From contig NC_021487.1 in assembly GCF_000427095.1 (NCBI RefSeq), positions 1,731,443-1,795,442 of the forward strand: a DNA stretch of 64,000 nt. The letters are read 5' to 3'. A model generated the notes under the pieces. The model saw nothing but the letters and a program-made list of their open reading frames with translations, was not told where the DNA came from and did not search any database. How positions within the stretch are numbered: position 1 is the stretch's first letter; each line of letters begins with the position of its first letter. Shown here piece after piece: positions 1-9,300 of this stretch. This DNA comes from Chthonomonas calidirosea T49 (GTDB lineage: Bacteria > Armatimonadota > Chthonomonadetes > Chthonomonadales > Chthonomonadaceae). The position numbers and the translations under genes are program-made.

Positions 1-2
1 TC

Positions 3-152
3 TATCTGGTGGCCGCTCCGCCGCCGATTCTCCTCCATTGGCTTTTGGTTACCGGCAAAACCACCCTCTACAACATGGTTCTCGCCATCCCGCTCTACCC
101 CCTCCTACGTTGGCTCCTCGGCGCCCACCAAAATACGCACGCCATTGCCTAA
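3..152 (+). CDS. C-terminal end of a membrane protein, MreD-like (partial)
   Basis: Frame 3 is open from the window edge to a TAA at 150-152, giving about 49 residues with two hydrophobic stretches (around PILLHWLLV and MVLAIPLYPLLRWLLG) and a short polar tail. The pattern of a final transmembrane helix ending in YPLLRWLLG resembles the C-terminus of the rod-shape protein MreD, an inner-membrane partner of MreB/MreC. With so little sequence this is a weak family guess. That it is the end of a membrane protein is better supported. Confidence 0.4.
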   Translation, partial: YLVAAPPPILLHWLLVTGKTTLYNMVLAIPLYPLLRWLLGAHQNTHAIA

Positions 153-223
153 CGGGAGTAGGAGATAGAAAGTAGGGAATAGCAGTAAAAACCATTCCCT
201 ATTCGCAAAAACCGATGCTCAAA

Positions 224-1129
224 CTAGGCCGCCCGCCAAAACTCACCATGTGGATAACGATAGGTGGGCAACTCCTCGCCCGGGGCCAGCTTCACCTGAT
301 TCCATGGGGCCGGTGGGTGGTAGACATAGGGAACCTCGTCGGCAGGAATGTAGTCCGCACGGCGACGACGCTCTAAGCACGCCAACAGCACCCTCTGCTT
401 GTGAAGAATATATTCGGGTGTATGCGGCCCCAACTCCGCCTCTACATGAGCCGTTCGAAACTCATAGTACACGACACGGCGCAGCTTTTCCGATGCGTTC
501 TCCGGTGAACCGTGAATCACCAAGATATTGTGCAAAAGCACGTCTCCAGGCGACATGAGGGCGGGAACAGCCCCCGAGGCCTCAAAATCGGCACGGGTGT
601 GGTCTTTTGCATGCGCTTGTAACCACGCTTTGGCCTGTTCCTGGCTCCAAAGATGACTCCCTGGAATCACCCAAACACAGGTATCGTGGTCGGCCGGATC
701 GAGATAAAAATCTACATTAAAGATGGGGGTATCCCCTACATGTTCGGTGCCCGCATCTCGATGCCATGGTATCACAATGCCTTCTCCTGGCAGCTTAAGC
801 ACCATCGAATCCCACGTGGGAATGAGATCGGGCCCCATCAGCTTCTCCACCGTGTTCAGAATGAACGGATGACCAAGCAACACCTTCATCTCGTCCTTCT
901 TGTCAATCACATACTCGATCCGTTGCAACACCGGTTGACCGGTTTTATGTCCACGCCCATACATGAAATCGGGGTGGTTGCGAACGGTTTCACTTCCATA
1001 GCGCGTAAGGTCGTCCATCGCCGCTTGAACCCGAGCGAGCTCTGTGGGCGCAAGGACATTACGCAAAATGAGATAGCCGTTTTCGTGAAAGAAGCGAGCT
1101 TCCTCATCCGAGATCACCGTGCGTGCCAT
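224..1129 (-). CDS. Phytanoyl-CoA dioxygenase (PhyH) family protein
   Basis: A 301-aa soluble protein of the Fe(II)/2-oxoglutarate-dependent PhyH family, which usually hydroxylates small organic substrates. The iron-binding triad is visible as HRD (H123, D125) and a distal H206 in VIHGSPEN, followed by the arginine (R217/R218, KLRRVVYYEF) expected to bind 2-oxoglutarate. VIPGSHLWSQ in the middle is also typical. The ATG start has a clear GGAGG five bases upstream. It is a single-gene unit, with the convergent end of an MreD-like gene on one side. The substrate cannot be deduced. Bacterial PhyH paralogues act on many compounds, including osmolytes and secondary metabolites. Confidence 0.9.
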   Translation of the reverse strand: MARTVISDEEARFFHENGYLILRNVLAPTELARVQAAMDDLTRYGSETVRNHPDFMYGRGHKTGQPVLQRIEYVIDKKDEMKVLLGHPFILNTVEKLMGPDLIPTWDSMVLKLPGEGIVIPWHRDAGTEHVGDTPIFNVDFYLDPADHDTCVWVIPGSHLWSQEQAKAWLQAHAKDHTRADFEASGAVPALMSPGDVLLHNILVIHGSPENASEKLRRVVYYEFRTAHVEAELGPHTPEYILHKQRVLLACLERRRRADYIPADEVPYVYHPPAPWNQVKLAPGEELPTYRYPHGEFWRAA

Positions 1130-1159
1130 TTCGGCCTCCTCTCACAAAGGAATATAAAT

Positions 1160-1189
1160 GGCAGTATGCGCTGCCGTTCTTACATTATA
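1160..1189 (-). promoter_or_regulatory. Probable promoter -10 box and hairpin ahead of the PhyH gene
   Basis: On the minus strand a perfect TATAAT (rc of 1184-1189) lies about 55 bases upstream of the PhyH start. A short inverted repeat, GGCAGCGCATACTGCC (1160-1175), falls just downstream, where the transcript start or an operator would be. No convincing -35 box was found at 17 bases. Confidence 0.35.
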
Positions 1190-1237
1190 CTGCGATTTCC
1201 GAGAGAAGCCTGCTGAAAGACAGTGGACTAGCAGGTG

Positions 1238-1821
1238 CTATTTGTACGCGGGTGCTTCCTGATCAAGCAGTGCACAGCCATTGGTAAAGTCGGGATAGTT
1301 TTCCGACCAACCGTTCATCCGACAGATAGCATCGGGCTTTAGGTGTTTTGCATGCAGATCGGCAAACAGCCAATTGCAAGCACCATTATAGCTTTGGAAC
1401 GGGCCTTGGGAATCGCTATCGGGGCCGCGAAGCGGGATGAACCAATCGCCGAGATCGGGGAAGCTCCAGCGCGTTTCCAGAAGCAAAACAAGGCTAGAAG
1501 CATCGCTGATCTCAGCTTCATAGCGCGGTCGGGCCATTGGCTGGCCATACCAACATGGCGGCACCCCCTCATTAAAGAAGCTTCTGTTGTAGCCATAAGA
1601 GATGGCAAGCCACTGCGCCTTCGGATAGAGCAGGTTTGTCTCATCTCCTGGCACACTCGCATATCCGTTGGTGCTCCATGCGTCGCCGTTCGATGGGCAG
1701 CGGAACACATCGAGGTTCTTCACATAGGGCAAAACCTCACGTTTCCAAGTTGATACTGCTGCCCTCCAGACAGGTACGTCCCCTTGCCCAGCGAGTTTGG
1801 GGTGTAAACGAGTATCTCAGT
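1238..1821 (-). pseudogene. Remnant of an H-X9-DG (DUF1559-like) pilin-type protein, frameshifted and N-truncated
   Basis: The long part (1238-1732) encodes 164 residues beginning LPYVKNLDVFRCPS and containing SYGYNRSFF and NWLFADLHAKHL. These are the middle and C-terminal hallmarks of DUF1559/H-X9-DG proteins, which normally start with a type IV prepilin cleavage signal. No ATG is available; the only start is a TTG inside conserved sequence. Upstream, the neighbouring frame (about 1747-1821) continues with TEILVYTPNSLGKGTYLSGG. Adding one T near 1748 would join the two. Further upstream are TAG/TAA stops and no prepilin signal. It therefore looks like the decayed 3' part of a pilin-like surface protein gene. 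Confidence 0.55.
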
Positions 1822-1849
1822 AGGTTGTTACTATCCGATAGCTAATTCT

Positions 1850-1871
1850 GCCTGATTTCAAGCGATCAGGC
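1850..1871 (-). terminator. Hairpin between small ORF and pilin remnant
   Basis: The inverted repeat GCCTGAT / ATCAGGC has an 8-base loop and sits just after the stop of the small minus-strand ORF at 1878-2015. There is no clear T-tract after it, so it is a weak terminator candidate. Confidence 0.3.
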
Positions 1872-1877
1872 ACTCTC

Positions 1878-2015
1878 TCATGAACGCCCAGAACGGTGCT
1901 TACTGAGGGCTTCCCCAAAAGACTTTTGTGCTTCTTGCCCGAAAGAGCAGGAGGGGTCTAGGAGCAGTAAAGCCCCTAGACCTAATAACACCAAATTCAA
2001 ATATCCAGTTCGCAT
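1878..2015 (-). CDS. 45-aa ORF consisting mostly of a signal peptide
   Basis: ATG at 2013-2015 with a weak AGGG six bases upstream. The product starts MRTGYLNLVLLGLGALLLL, a convincing secretion signal core, then DPSCSFGQEAQ and a short polar tail ending HRSGRS. It follows the cysteine-rich ORF at 2039-2416 by 23 bases, so the two may have been co-transcribed. It may be a tiny secreted peptide, or the leftover signal peptide of a gene whose body has been lost. I cannot tell which. Confidence 0.3.
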   Translation of the reverse strand: MRTGYLNLVLLGLGALLLLDPSCSFGQEAQKSFGEALSKHRSGRS

Positions 2016-2038
2016 CTTAAGCCCTGCCTATCTCTCGA

Positions 2039-2416
2039 TCACAAGCCACAGATTTGCGTATAGTTTGTCGTTGAGCTTACCGGTGGACCGGCGCAATTGG
2101 TGCCAGTAGGCCAGATCTCAACGATACTACACTTTGTTGTGTAAAAGTTGCTGCAGTAGGCATTCGGAACACCTCCAGGTTCGCACTGAAAATGGGGCCA
2201 GTATGTTAGCTTTTCAAAAGCTTCGAGCCCCCAGTTGAGTGCACGCACGCAGTTTTTTGGAGTCCCGTTACACATAGTCTTCGTGCACACCATGCCGGTA
2301 CAGAGGTATTCCGACAAAGATTCCATTGCTTTCATACCTCTACACATAAGTTGACAGCAGGGACATGCGAAATGCAATACCCTTTTTAGGGACAATATTC
2401 CGCACATCGTTGGCAA
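2039..2416 (-). CDS. Cysteine-rich hypothetical protein
   Basis: A 125-aa ORF with 14 cysteines (for example FACPCCQLMC, LCTGMVCTKTMC, YCSNFYTTKC), ending NYTQICGL. Such density suggests a disulfide-rich exported protein or a metal-binding protein. No family is recognised and no clear signal peptide is seen. The TTG start at 2416 has no Shine-Dalgarno. The internal ATG of MESLSEYLC has GAGG ten bases upstream and is an alternative start, but that would drop five cysteines. A second unrelated-looking cysteine-rich ORF lies at the other end of the window (62822-63253). Confidence 0.45.
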   Translation of the reverse strand: MPTMCGILSLKRVLHFACPCCQLMCRGMKAMESLSEYLCTGMVCTKTMCNGTPKNCVRALNWGLEAFEKLTYWPHFQCEPGGVPNAYCSNFYTTKCSIVEIWPTGTNCAGPPVSSTTNYTQICGL

Positions 2417-2713
2417 ATTTTATAGCGACGAACTTATCTCCCCTCGTACATGCCCGACGGGATTTGTTAGTGTCGAGTCGCTCTGCAACAGGTCGTCCCG
2501 CTAGAAACCTGCTGGCAACAGGCGCTCTGCCCCTCTGCTACCGGATGACCACCATCGAGGCTCCAACGGATGCAGGATGCCGATTTGCCAAAAAGCGGCA
2601 GGGAACGGTAAAATAGCATCGCATTATGCCATACGCGTACCTCTATCGGAAGAAAGAAGGCGAAGGCCGCTGATTTCGGCATTCGCCGTTTTGTGCTGCG
2701 TAACCCAATAACC

Positions 2714-5700
2714 ATGAGCCTTAAAGAGCTTCTATCGCTAGCCGATCAACTTACAGGCCTCGATACGCTGGTCAGTGCCCTGCGCGACTCGCCATCGCCC
2801 ACCATCGCGCAAATAGAAGGCCTGGCTGGCACCGCCAAGGGCTTCTTGCTGGCACACCTTACTACCGCTCTCCAACGGCCTATCCTCCTTATAACCTACC
2901 AGCAAGAACAAGCCCAACGGCTTGCCGATGACCTTCTTCATTTCGGCCTTCCCAGTGAAAGCGTGGCCGTTTTACCGGCCTCGCCAAGCCTCTTTACCCC
3001 CGACGATGTGGTTGACCACCATCTTATCGGAGAACGCCTGAGCGCCCTAAAGCTCCTAGGGCAAAACCGGCCATGCGTGGTTATCGGTGTTATCGAGGCT
3101 ATACTGCGCCGAACCATCCCACCCGCCTACCTTCAACAGGAAAGCCTTCGCCTAGAGGCCGAAACTGAGGTAGACCTCGACACCATCCTACACCGACTTG
3201 TGAAGCTCGGCTATCTCCCTACCCTCACCGTTACCCAACCCGGAGAGTTTAGCCGCCGGGGCGGCATCCTCGACATCTATCCCTCCACCGCTGAGGCGCC
3301 AATACGAATCGAGCTCTTCGGCGATACCATCGATTCGATCCGCGCTTTCGATGTAACCACACAGCGCTCCATCCGCCGAGAGGCCTGGGCAGAGATCGCC
3401 CCCGCCCGTGAGGCCGTCCTCGAACCGCAGCGGATCGTCGAAGCCCTTCATCGCATAAAAACGAGGCTTGAAACCCGCCGCGCCGAACTGCTCGCGCAAA
3501 AAACACGAGAGGCTACCAAAGCTGCCGAGCGTCTTACCGAACTGGTGGAGGCCGATCTAGTCGCCCTCGAACAAGGTACTGGATTTAACAGCTTGGAGCG
3601 CTACATTACCTATATCGTCCCAGAAACTATCTGCGCTCTCGACCATCTGCCACCCGATGGAATGGTCGTGCTCGATGAACCACACCAGGTGCAAGAGCAC
3701 TGGCTGCGGCATGATGCCGATCTGCGCTCCGCTCGCGAACGCCACTATGAACGTGGAGAGCTTCTCGACCTGGAACCTCCCATCCTGCCCCTAGAGGAAG
3801 GATACGCGCGACTTCAACAGCATCGCCTCCTGCTGCTGACCCTGCTTGCACGCCATGTCGAGCCGTTTACTCCCCTCTGCTTTCTTCAGGTGCATTCGGC
3901 CGCCATGGAAAGCTACCGCGGCCGGCTCTCCCTGCTTGCAGATGAGATAGGCACCTGGCTGACAAATGAATGTCGTGTGGTCATCGCCTCCGACCAACCG
4001 CAGCGCGTGCGCGAGATATGCGCCGAACTGCATCTGCCAGTGCAACCCAAAGAACAGACTCCGCACAACCCCGGCCTCTATGTGCAGGAGGGACGCCTTC
4101 GCGCCGGCTTCAAATTCACCGATCTTAAGCTCTATGTGCTGACCGATGCGGAGCTGTTCGGCGCCGCTCGACCCGTTCGCTCCCATCGCAAGGTGGCCGG
4201 GGGTGTGGCCATCAGCTCCCTGCTCGATCTGCGCGAAAACGACTACGTGGTTCACATCCATCACGGCATCGGCATCTATCGGGGCCTCGTCCGTCGCCAA
4301 ATTGATGGCACCGAACGCGATTTCCTCTTCATCGAATATGCCGGCGGAGATAAGCTCTATGTGCCCGCCGATCAGATTGACCGCATCCAGCGCTATATAG
4401 GAGCCGATGGGGCTCCCCCTCAGATCAACCGCATTGGCGGAGGCGACTGGCAGCGCACCAAGCGCAAAGTGCGCGAACAGGCTAAGCAGATGGCGGCAGA
4501 GCTGCTGCGCCTCTATGCTGCCCGCGAGGCCGCCACACGCCCTCCCTTCGGCCCCGACACCCCGTGGCAGATCGAAATGGAGGAAGCCTTCCCCTACGAA
4601 GAGACCCCTGGGCAACTACAGGCCATTCAAGAGGTAAAAGCCGACCTCGAACGCGAACGCCCCATGGATCGCCTCATCTGCGGCGATGTGGGCTTCGGTA
4701 AAACCGAGGTTGCCATCCGTGCCGCCTTTAAAGTGGTATCTGCCGGTAAACAGGTGGCTATTCTCTGCCCTACCACCGTGCTTGCCGCTCAGCACCACGC
4801 CACCTTCTCGGAACGCCTCGCCGCCTACCCCATCACCATCGAACTGCTCTCGCGCTTCCGTACTCGCGCTGAGCAGCGCAAAACGGTGGAAGGCCTGCGA
4901 ACGGGCAGCGTGGATATCGTCGTGGCCACCCATCGTCTCCTCAGCAAAGACGTGGAGTTCAAAGACCTCGGACTGCTTATCATAGACGAAGAGCAGCGAT
5001 TCGGGGTAGCCCAGAAAGAGCGCCTCAAAAAACTCCGCACCTCGGTGGATGTGCTGACCCTTACGGCCACCCCCATCCCGCGCACCCTCTCGATGGCCCT
5101 CTCCGGACTGCGCGACATGAGCCTCATCGAAGACCCACCCGAAGGACGTATGCCCGTTATTACCTATGTGCGTGAGTATGATGATGAGCTAGTTCGTGAT
5201 GCCATTCTGCGAGAGTTGGAGCGCGATGGGCAGGTCTACTTTGTCCATAACCGCGTCGAATCGATCTACCATGTGGCGCAGCACCTGAAAAAGCTCATCC
5301 CCGATATGCGCATCGAGGTGGGGCATGGGCAGATGTCGGAAGAGGAGCTTGAACAGGTTATGTTTGATTTTTACCATCATAAGGCGGATGTGCTGCTGTG
5401 TACCACCATCATTGAAAACGGCCTCGATATCCCCAACTGCAACACCATCCTTATTGATAATGCTGACCACATGGGGCTCGCACAGCTCTATCAGTTGCGC
5501 GGTCGCGTAGGACGCTCCAACCGTCAAGCCTATGCCTATCTGCTCTACCGCCCCAACAAGGTGTTGCGCGAGGATGCCGAGCAGCGGCTTGCGGCCATTC
5601 GTGAGTTTTGCGCTCTGGGCAGCGGCTACAAAGTCGCCCTGCGCGATCTGGAAATTCGCGGGGCAGGGAATCTCTTGGGGGCCGAGCAGAGCGGTGCCAT

Positions 5701-5923
5701 GCTGAGTGTGGGGTTCGACCTCTATTGCCAACTTCTTTCCCAAGCCGTGCAGGAGCTGCGCGGCGAAGAGCCCATAGAGGACATGCTTCCCGCCGTCGAT
5801 CTGCCCGTCACCGCCTACATCCCCGAAAGCTATATCCCCGGCGAGGCGGAACGTATCTACTTCTACAAGCACCTCAGCGGCGCCCGCACCCTCAAAGCAT
5901 CGAAAACCTTCAGGCCGAACTAG
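2714..5923 (+). CDS. mfd: Transcription-repair coupling factor Mfd, prematurely ended by a frameshift
   Basis: Mfd is the DNA translocase that removes stalled RNA polymerase at lesions and recruits UvrA. In order are the UvrB-like N-terminal module, the RNAP-interaction region ([13 protein letters not shown]) and the RecG-like helicase with Walker [10 protein letters not shown] (about residue 656) and the DEEQ box (about 756). Next come the ATPIPRTL motif, [10 protein letters not shown], and the translocation motif region [18 protein letters not shown]. The reading frame then leaves conserved sequence at 5893 ([13 protein letters not shown], stop at 5921). The rest of the conserved C-terminal domain continues in another frame to 6255. 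The ATG at 2714 is preferred to the GTG at 2693; neither has a good Shine-Dalgarno. Confidence 0.95.
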   Translation: MSLKELLSLADQLTGLDTLVSALRDSPSPTIAQIEGLAGTAKGFLLAHLTTALQRPILLITYQQEQAQRLADDLLHFGLPSESVAVLPASPSLFTPDDVVDHHLIGERLSALKLLGQNRPCVVIGVIEAILRRTIPPAYLQQESLRLEAETEVDLDTILHRLVKLGYLPTLTVTQPGEFSRRGGILDIYPSTAEAPIRIELFGDTIDSIRAFDVTTQRSIRREAWAEIAPAREAVLEPQRIVEALHRIKTRLETRRAELLAQKTREATKAAERLTELVEADLVALEQGTGFNSLERYITYIVPETICALDHLPPDGMVVLDEPHQVQEHWLRHDADLRSARERHYERGELLDLEPPILPLEEGYARLQQHRLLLLTLLARHVEPFTPLCFLQVHSAAMESYRGRLSLLADEIGTWLTNECRVVIASDQPQRVREICAELHLPVQPKEQTPHNPGLYVQEGRLRAGFKFTDLKLYVLTDAELFGAARPVRSHRKVAGGVAISSLLDLRENDYVVHIHHGIGIYRGLVRRQIDGTERDFLFIEYAGGDKLYVPADQIDRIQRYIGADGAPPQINRIGGGDWQRTKRKVREQAKQMAAELLRLYAAREAATRPPFGPDTPWQIEMEEAFPYEETPGQLQAIQEVKADLERERPMDRLICGDVGFGKTEVAIRAAFKVVSAGKQVAILCPTTVLAAQHHATFSERLAAYPITIELLSRFRTRAEQRKTVEGLRTGSVDIVVATHRLLSKDVEFKDLGLLIIDEEQRFGVAQKERLKKLRTSVDVLTLTATPIPRTLSMALSGLRDMSLIEDPPEGRMPVITYVREYDDELVRDAILRELERDGQVYFVHNRVESIYHVAQHLKKLIPDMRIEVGHGQMSEEELEQVMFDFYHHKADVLLCTTIIENGLDIPNCNTILIDNADHMGLAQLYQLRGRVGRSNRQAYAYLLYRPNKVLREDAEQRLAAIREFCALGSGYKVALRDLEIRGAGNLLGAEQSGAMLSVGFDLYCQLLSQAVQELRGEEPIEDMLPAVDLPVTAYIPESYIPGEAERIYFYKHLSGARTLKASKTFRPN

Positions 5924-6255
5924 AAGATCGATTTGGCGATCCACCGCGGCCCGTCTGGGAGGCGCTGGCCATCCTGCGTATCCGCCTTCGCTGTAAAGAG
6001 ATCGGCATCGCAAGCATTAAAGGGGATCGAAGCGGCCTCACCATTCGATTCGCCCCGCATGTTCGCCTCACCCCCGAAGCCATTCGGTTGCTGAACCACG
6101 CCTTTAAAGGCCATCGTTTCACGTCGGAAGGGGTTATCCTGCCTCTTACCAGCCATAAAGTGCGCGAGCAGGTGGAAGAGATGATCGAGGTTCTGGATAA
6201 AGCGCTGGCTTACGGCAAAAAGCCCGAAATGGCCTCCTTGCCCACCCAGAGATAG
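5892..6255 (+). pseudogene. mfd: Out-of-frame C-terminal domain of mfd (TRCF domain 7)
   Basis: In the frame one base off from the mfd body, the sequence reads [17 protein letters not shown] and carries on to the TAG at 6253-6255. This is the standard start of the Mfd C-terminal regulatory domain, which follows SGARTL in intact homologues. Adding one C in ACCCTCAAAGC (5888-5898) would restore one protein of roughly 1180 residues, the usual Mfd length. No canonical -1 slippery heptamer is present, so programmed frameshifting is unlikely. A base-call error or a real inactivating deletion is more plausible. This domain autoinhibits Mfd, so its loss would not be neutral. Confidence 0.8.
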
Positions 6256-6347
6256 GTCGCCCATAACACCAACGTTTTCTTGGCCCCTAAAAGCACTGAA
6301 CGGGGTATGATCTGTTTCAAAATATCAAGGAGAGAGCGATCGCCCCT

Positions 6348-8450
6348 ATGGAAGCACATGGCTCCCTACCCCTATCGGCCGAAAGCCGTCGTCTCTTAGC
6401 GGCCGTTCGAGCGCTGCAATCACCAGGCCAGCCCCTCACGCTGGCTCATTGGCTGCTGGTACTTCTCGGCCAACATCGCGGCTTGGTAGAACAGATGGCC
6501 AAAGACATTCATCCCGAGATGCTCCTTCCCTTGCTTCAACGTCGTCTGCAGCAAGGCCAACGCGAGCCGCAGCTTCCGGAAGAGGAGGTGATTGCCGAGG
6601 CGGGGCGCATTGCACAAGCAGGAAACAGAGCCCAAATCGAAGTGCGCGATCTCTGCGCAGTCATCCTTACCCGCGCAGGCTATGCTTTGGAAGAGCCGGT
6701 TCCTCTGCTGAAAAACACCCCTGAAGAGCAGCCCTTCTGTCCCCTCCTGGACCGCTATGGAAGAGATTTAACGCGCGCCGCTCGCGAAGGTCGCCTCTCT
6801 GCCGTCGTGGGGCGTGAAGAGGAGATACAGATGGTTATAGAGACCCTCTGCCGTCGCACCAAACGCAACCCAGCTCTCATCGGGCCAGCAGGTGTTGGGA
6901 AAACGGCCATCGTGGAGGGCTTAGCCCAATATATCGCGCGCGGCGACGTGCCACCCCTTCTCCAAAACGCCCATCTTTGGGCCATCGAACCGGCCTCCCT
7001 CCTCGCAGGCACCCATGTGCACGGCGAGTTTGAGGAGCGCGTGCAAGCCCTCCTCGCCGAAGCCCGTCGCACCGGCGTGCTGCTTTTTATTGATGAGATG
7101 CATACCATTATGCGCGCCGCCGGAGGAGGCAGCGACCTCGCCAACCTCCTAAAACCGGCACTGGCCAGTGGTGAGATCGCCTGTATCGCCGCTACCACCG
7201 ACGATGAATACCGCCGCTTCATCGAAGCCGACCCCGCCCTCGAACGGCGTTTCCAACCCATCCGCATTCAAGAGCCAACGCTCGCCCAAACAAGTGCCAT
7301 CCTAAAAGCCCTCCGCGACGAGCTTCAGCGGCTGCGCGGCGTCAGCGTTAGCGATGGAGTGCTCCAGCAGATCTTAGAGGTGGCCCATACCTGCCTCCGC
7401 AACCGCTGCTTTCCCGATAAAGGCGTGGACCTGCTGGAACAGTGCGTCGCCCATGCCCTGGCAAAAGGGCAAACCGAGGTCCGCGAAAGCGACGTAGCCG
7501 AGATAACCCGCCGTATGACGGGCGTGTTGCTGACGCCCGCCGAACGCATTGCACGCCTGAAACAGGTTTTGCAGGAACGCTCTTTGATGCTACCTAGCGA
7601 TGCCGAAGCGCTTGTGCATCGTCTCAGTGTCAGCCTGCGCGGCCTCGACACCCACCCCGAACGCCCCAATGCGACCCTCTTGCTCATAGGAGAGATGAGC
7701 TACCTGGCGCGCCCGCTGGCAGAGGCCATCGCCGAAGCCGTCTACGGCGATGCCGCCCGCCTCGTAGATATTGACCTTGCTGGTATGCGTGAGGCGCACG
7801 ACATCTCCCAGTTCATCGGCTCGCCCCCAGGCTACGTGGGCTACGAAAGCCGTCTGCCCATCCATCAAATCGCCCAGCTTGGAAGCTGCGTGTTCCTCTG
7901 CCGCAACATCGAATCCTGCCACAAAAGCCTTCGTAGCCTGCTAGCTCAAGCCATCGCCACCGGCCTTCTCACCGACTCGTGCGGCAAACGCATCTTCCTT
8001 AGCGATACCATTACGCTGCTCTCCGCCGATATAAACCCGGAACAGATTCGTAAGATGGGATTGGTCGGAGGTCATACGAAACCGACACCAGACCCGCGAG
8101 AGCTGGCCGAAACGGTGCTTGAACCCGATCTCGTGGAGCAGATGGATGAGGTGTGTCTAAGGGCGCCCTCGCCCGCACAATGCGAAGCCCTCCTTGCCAC
8201 TCCCTGCCTGCAAACGCTTATCCAACGCTATCACGCGCAGGGCATCGAGTTGAACTGGGACGCCACGGCGCTGGAGTGGCTGCTGCAACGCCAGCAACAT
8301 GCCGCGCACCCGCGCGACTGGGAGCGTGAAATAGACGAGCAGTTAGGCGCGATTCTAGAGCCCTACCTACCCGATGTGCCCGGCGAAATGACTCCCCTCA
8401 CCGTCACTATCTTCCAATACGACAACACCCTCCGGGCGCGCATCGCGTAG
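6348..8450 (+). CDS. Clp-family AAA+ ATPase (ClpA/B/C-like) with a degenerate second ATPase domain
   Basis: A 700-aa Hsp100-type protein, shorter than ClpB or ClpC (about 810-870). It has an N-terminal Clp_N-like helical region (to about 150), then a complete first AAA+ domain: Walker A GPAGVGKTAIVEG (about 179), pore and sensor regions, Walker B LLFIDEMHT (about 245). The second domain keeps the pore-loop block GSPPGYVGYE (about 491). Its Walker A has become GEMSYLARPL (about 448) and its Walker B CVFLCRNIES (about 514), so it should not hydrolyse ATP. The shortened linker argues against a full ClpB middle domain. The ATG is preceded by AAGGAGAG. It probably remodels proteins through domain 1 only. 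Confidence 0.85.
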   Translation: MEAHGSLPLSAESRRLLAAVRALQSPGQPLTLAHWLLVLLGQHRGLVEQMAKDIHPEMLLPLLQRRLQQGQREPQLPEEEVIAEAGRIAQAGNRAQIEVRDLCAVILTRAGYALEEPVPLLKNTPEEQPFCPLLDRYGRDLTRAAREGRLSAVVGREEEIQMVIETLCRRTKRNPALIGPAGVGKTAIVEGLAQYIARGDVPPLLQNAHLWAIEPASLLAGTHVHGEFEERVQALLAEARRTGVLLFIDEMHTIMRAAGGGSDLANLLKPALASGEIACIAATTDDEYRRFIEADPALERRFQPIRIQEPTLAQTSAILKALRDELQRLRGVSVSDGVLQQILEVAHTCLRNRCFPDKGVDLLEQCVAHALAKGQTEVRESDVAEITRRMTGVLLTPAERIARLKQVLQERSLMLPSDAEALVHRLSVSLRGLDTHPERPNATLLLIGEMSYLARPLAEAIAEAVYGDAARLVDIDLAGMREAHDISQFIGSPPGYVGYESRLPIHQIAQLGSCVFLCRNIESCHKSLRSLLAQAIATGLLTDSCGKRIFLSDTITLLSADINPEQIRKMGLVGGHTKPTPDPRELAETVLEPDLVEQMDEVCLRAPSPAQCEALLATPCLQTLIQRYHAQGIELNWDATALEWLLQRQQHAAHPRDWEREIDEQLGAILEPYLPDVPGEMTPLTVTIFQYDNTLRARIA

Positions 8451-8469
8451 AGACAAAAAAGCCGTTGGT

Positions 8470-9300
8470 TTAACCCAATAGAAGTTGCCCGTCATCCCAC
8501 CAGGCCGGTTTCACTTCGGAAACCAACAGCAGATCGGGGAAGAGACGCTCCAGTTGCGCATGAAACACTCCCACGTCGCCCGTGGTGAAAAGCTGATGGC
8601 GCGGCACGTCAGGCGTCTTAAGAGAAGACAACTTTTCGCCAACCATCTCCGCGGTGGGTTCGGCCGGATCTACATACACAAACTGCGGGCTGAGGCGCCT
8701 TAAGAGAGGAAGCAGAAAAGGATAGTGCGTACAACCCAATATCACCGTATCTACATCGCGAGATTCCAATTCATGCAAGTAGCGACAAGCGGCCTCCCGT
8801 GCCGCCTCGCTCCCCTCCGCACCGGCCTCCACAAGGGGAACAAAGGCGGGACAAGCGACCTCGTACACCTCCACATCGGGCGCGACTCGGCCTAGCGTCT
8901 GGCGGTAGGCACCGCTCTGAACCGTCCCTTCTGTGGCAAGCACCCCAATACGGCCGTTCCGCGTACGCTTTACGGCCGCTCGCACCCCCGGCTCAACCAT
9001 CCCCAAAACGGGCACATGAGGGTATTTTGCCTGAACGACCGGCAAAGCGACGGCCGAAGAGATGTTGCACGCCATCACCACACCCACACACTCGCTAACG
9101 CCATCTCTTTTGGCTAACAGCGCCTCGCTGATGCCGCAGGCAAACGCGCGCACCTCCTCTAAGGGACGCCCACCATAAGGCACATGCGCCTGATCCGCAA
9201 CATACCAGATCGGCATACGCGGGGCCACCTTGCGAAGGGCATGTACCACCGTCAACCCTCCAACACCCGAATCGAACACGCCGAGGAACGGAACGCTCAC
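8470..9300 (-). CDS. murI: Glutamate racemase
   Basis: A 276-aa cytoplasmic enzyme that makes D-glutamate for peptidoglycan. The N-terminus has FDSGVGGLTV. The two catalytic cysteines are C78 in ACNISSAV (usually ACNTASA) and C190 in GCTHYPFL; the PYGGRP loop is also present. The GTG start overlaps the stop of the upstream GerMN lipoprotein gene as GTGA, so the two genes are translationally coupled. A strong promoter lies ahead of that pair. It converges with the clp-like gene, with about 20 bases between the stops. Confidence 0.96.
   Translation of the reverse strand: MSVPFLGVFDSGVGGLTVVHALRKVAPRMPIWYVADQAHVPYGGRPLEEVRAFACGISEALLAKRDGVSECVGVVMACNISSAVALPVVQAKYPHVPVLGMVEPGVRAAVKRTRNGRIGVLATEGTVQSGAYRQTLGRVAPDVEVYEVACPAFVPLVEAGAEGSEAAREAACRYLHELESRDVDTVILGCTHYPFLLPLLRRLSPQFVYVDPAEPTAEMVGEKLSSLKTPDVPRHQLFTTGDVGVFHAQLERLFPDLLLVSEVKPAWWDDGQLLLG

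Noticed and set aside
2365..2715. Frames upstream of mfd on both strands
   Set aside because: Short, without good starts and with odd composition; this gap most likely holds the mfd promoter only.
5888..5923. Programmed frameshift in mfd
   Set aside because: The sequence at the junction (CTCAAAGC) has no X-XXY-YYZ slippery heptamer or downstream structure, so a simple missing base is preferred.
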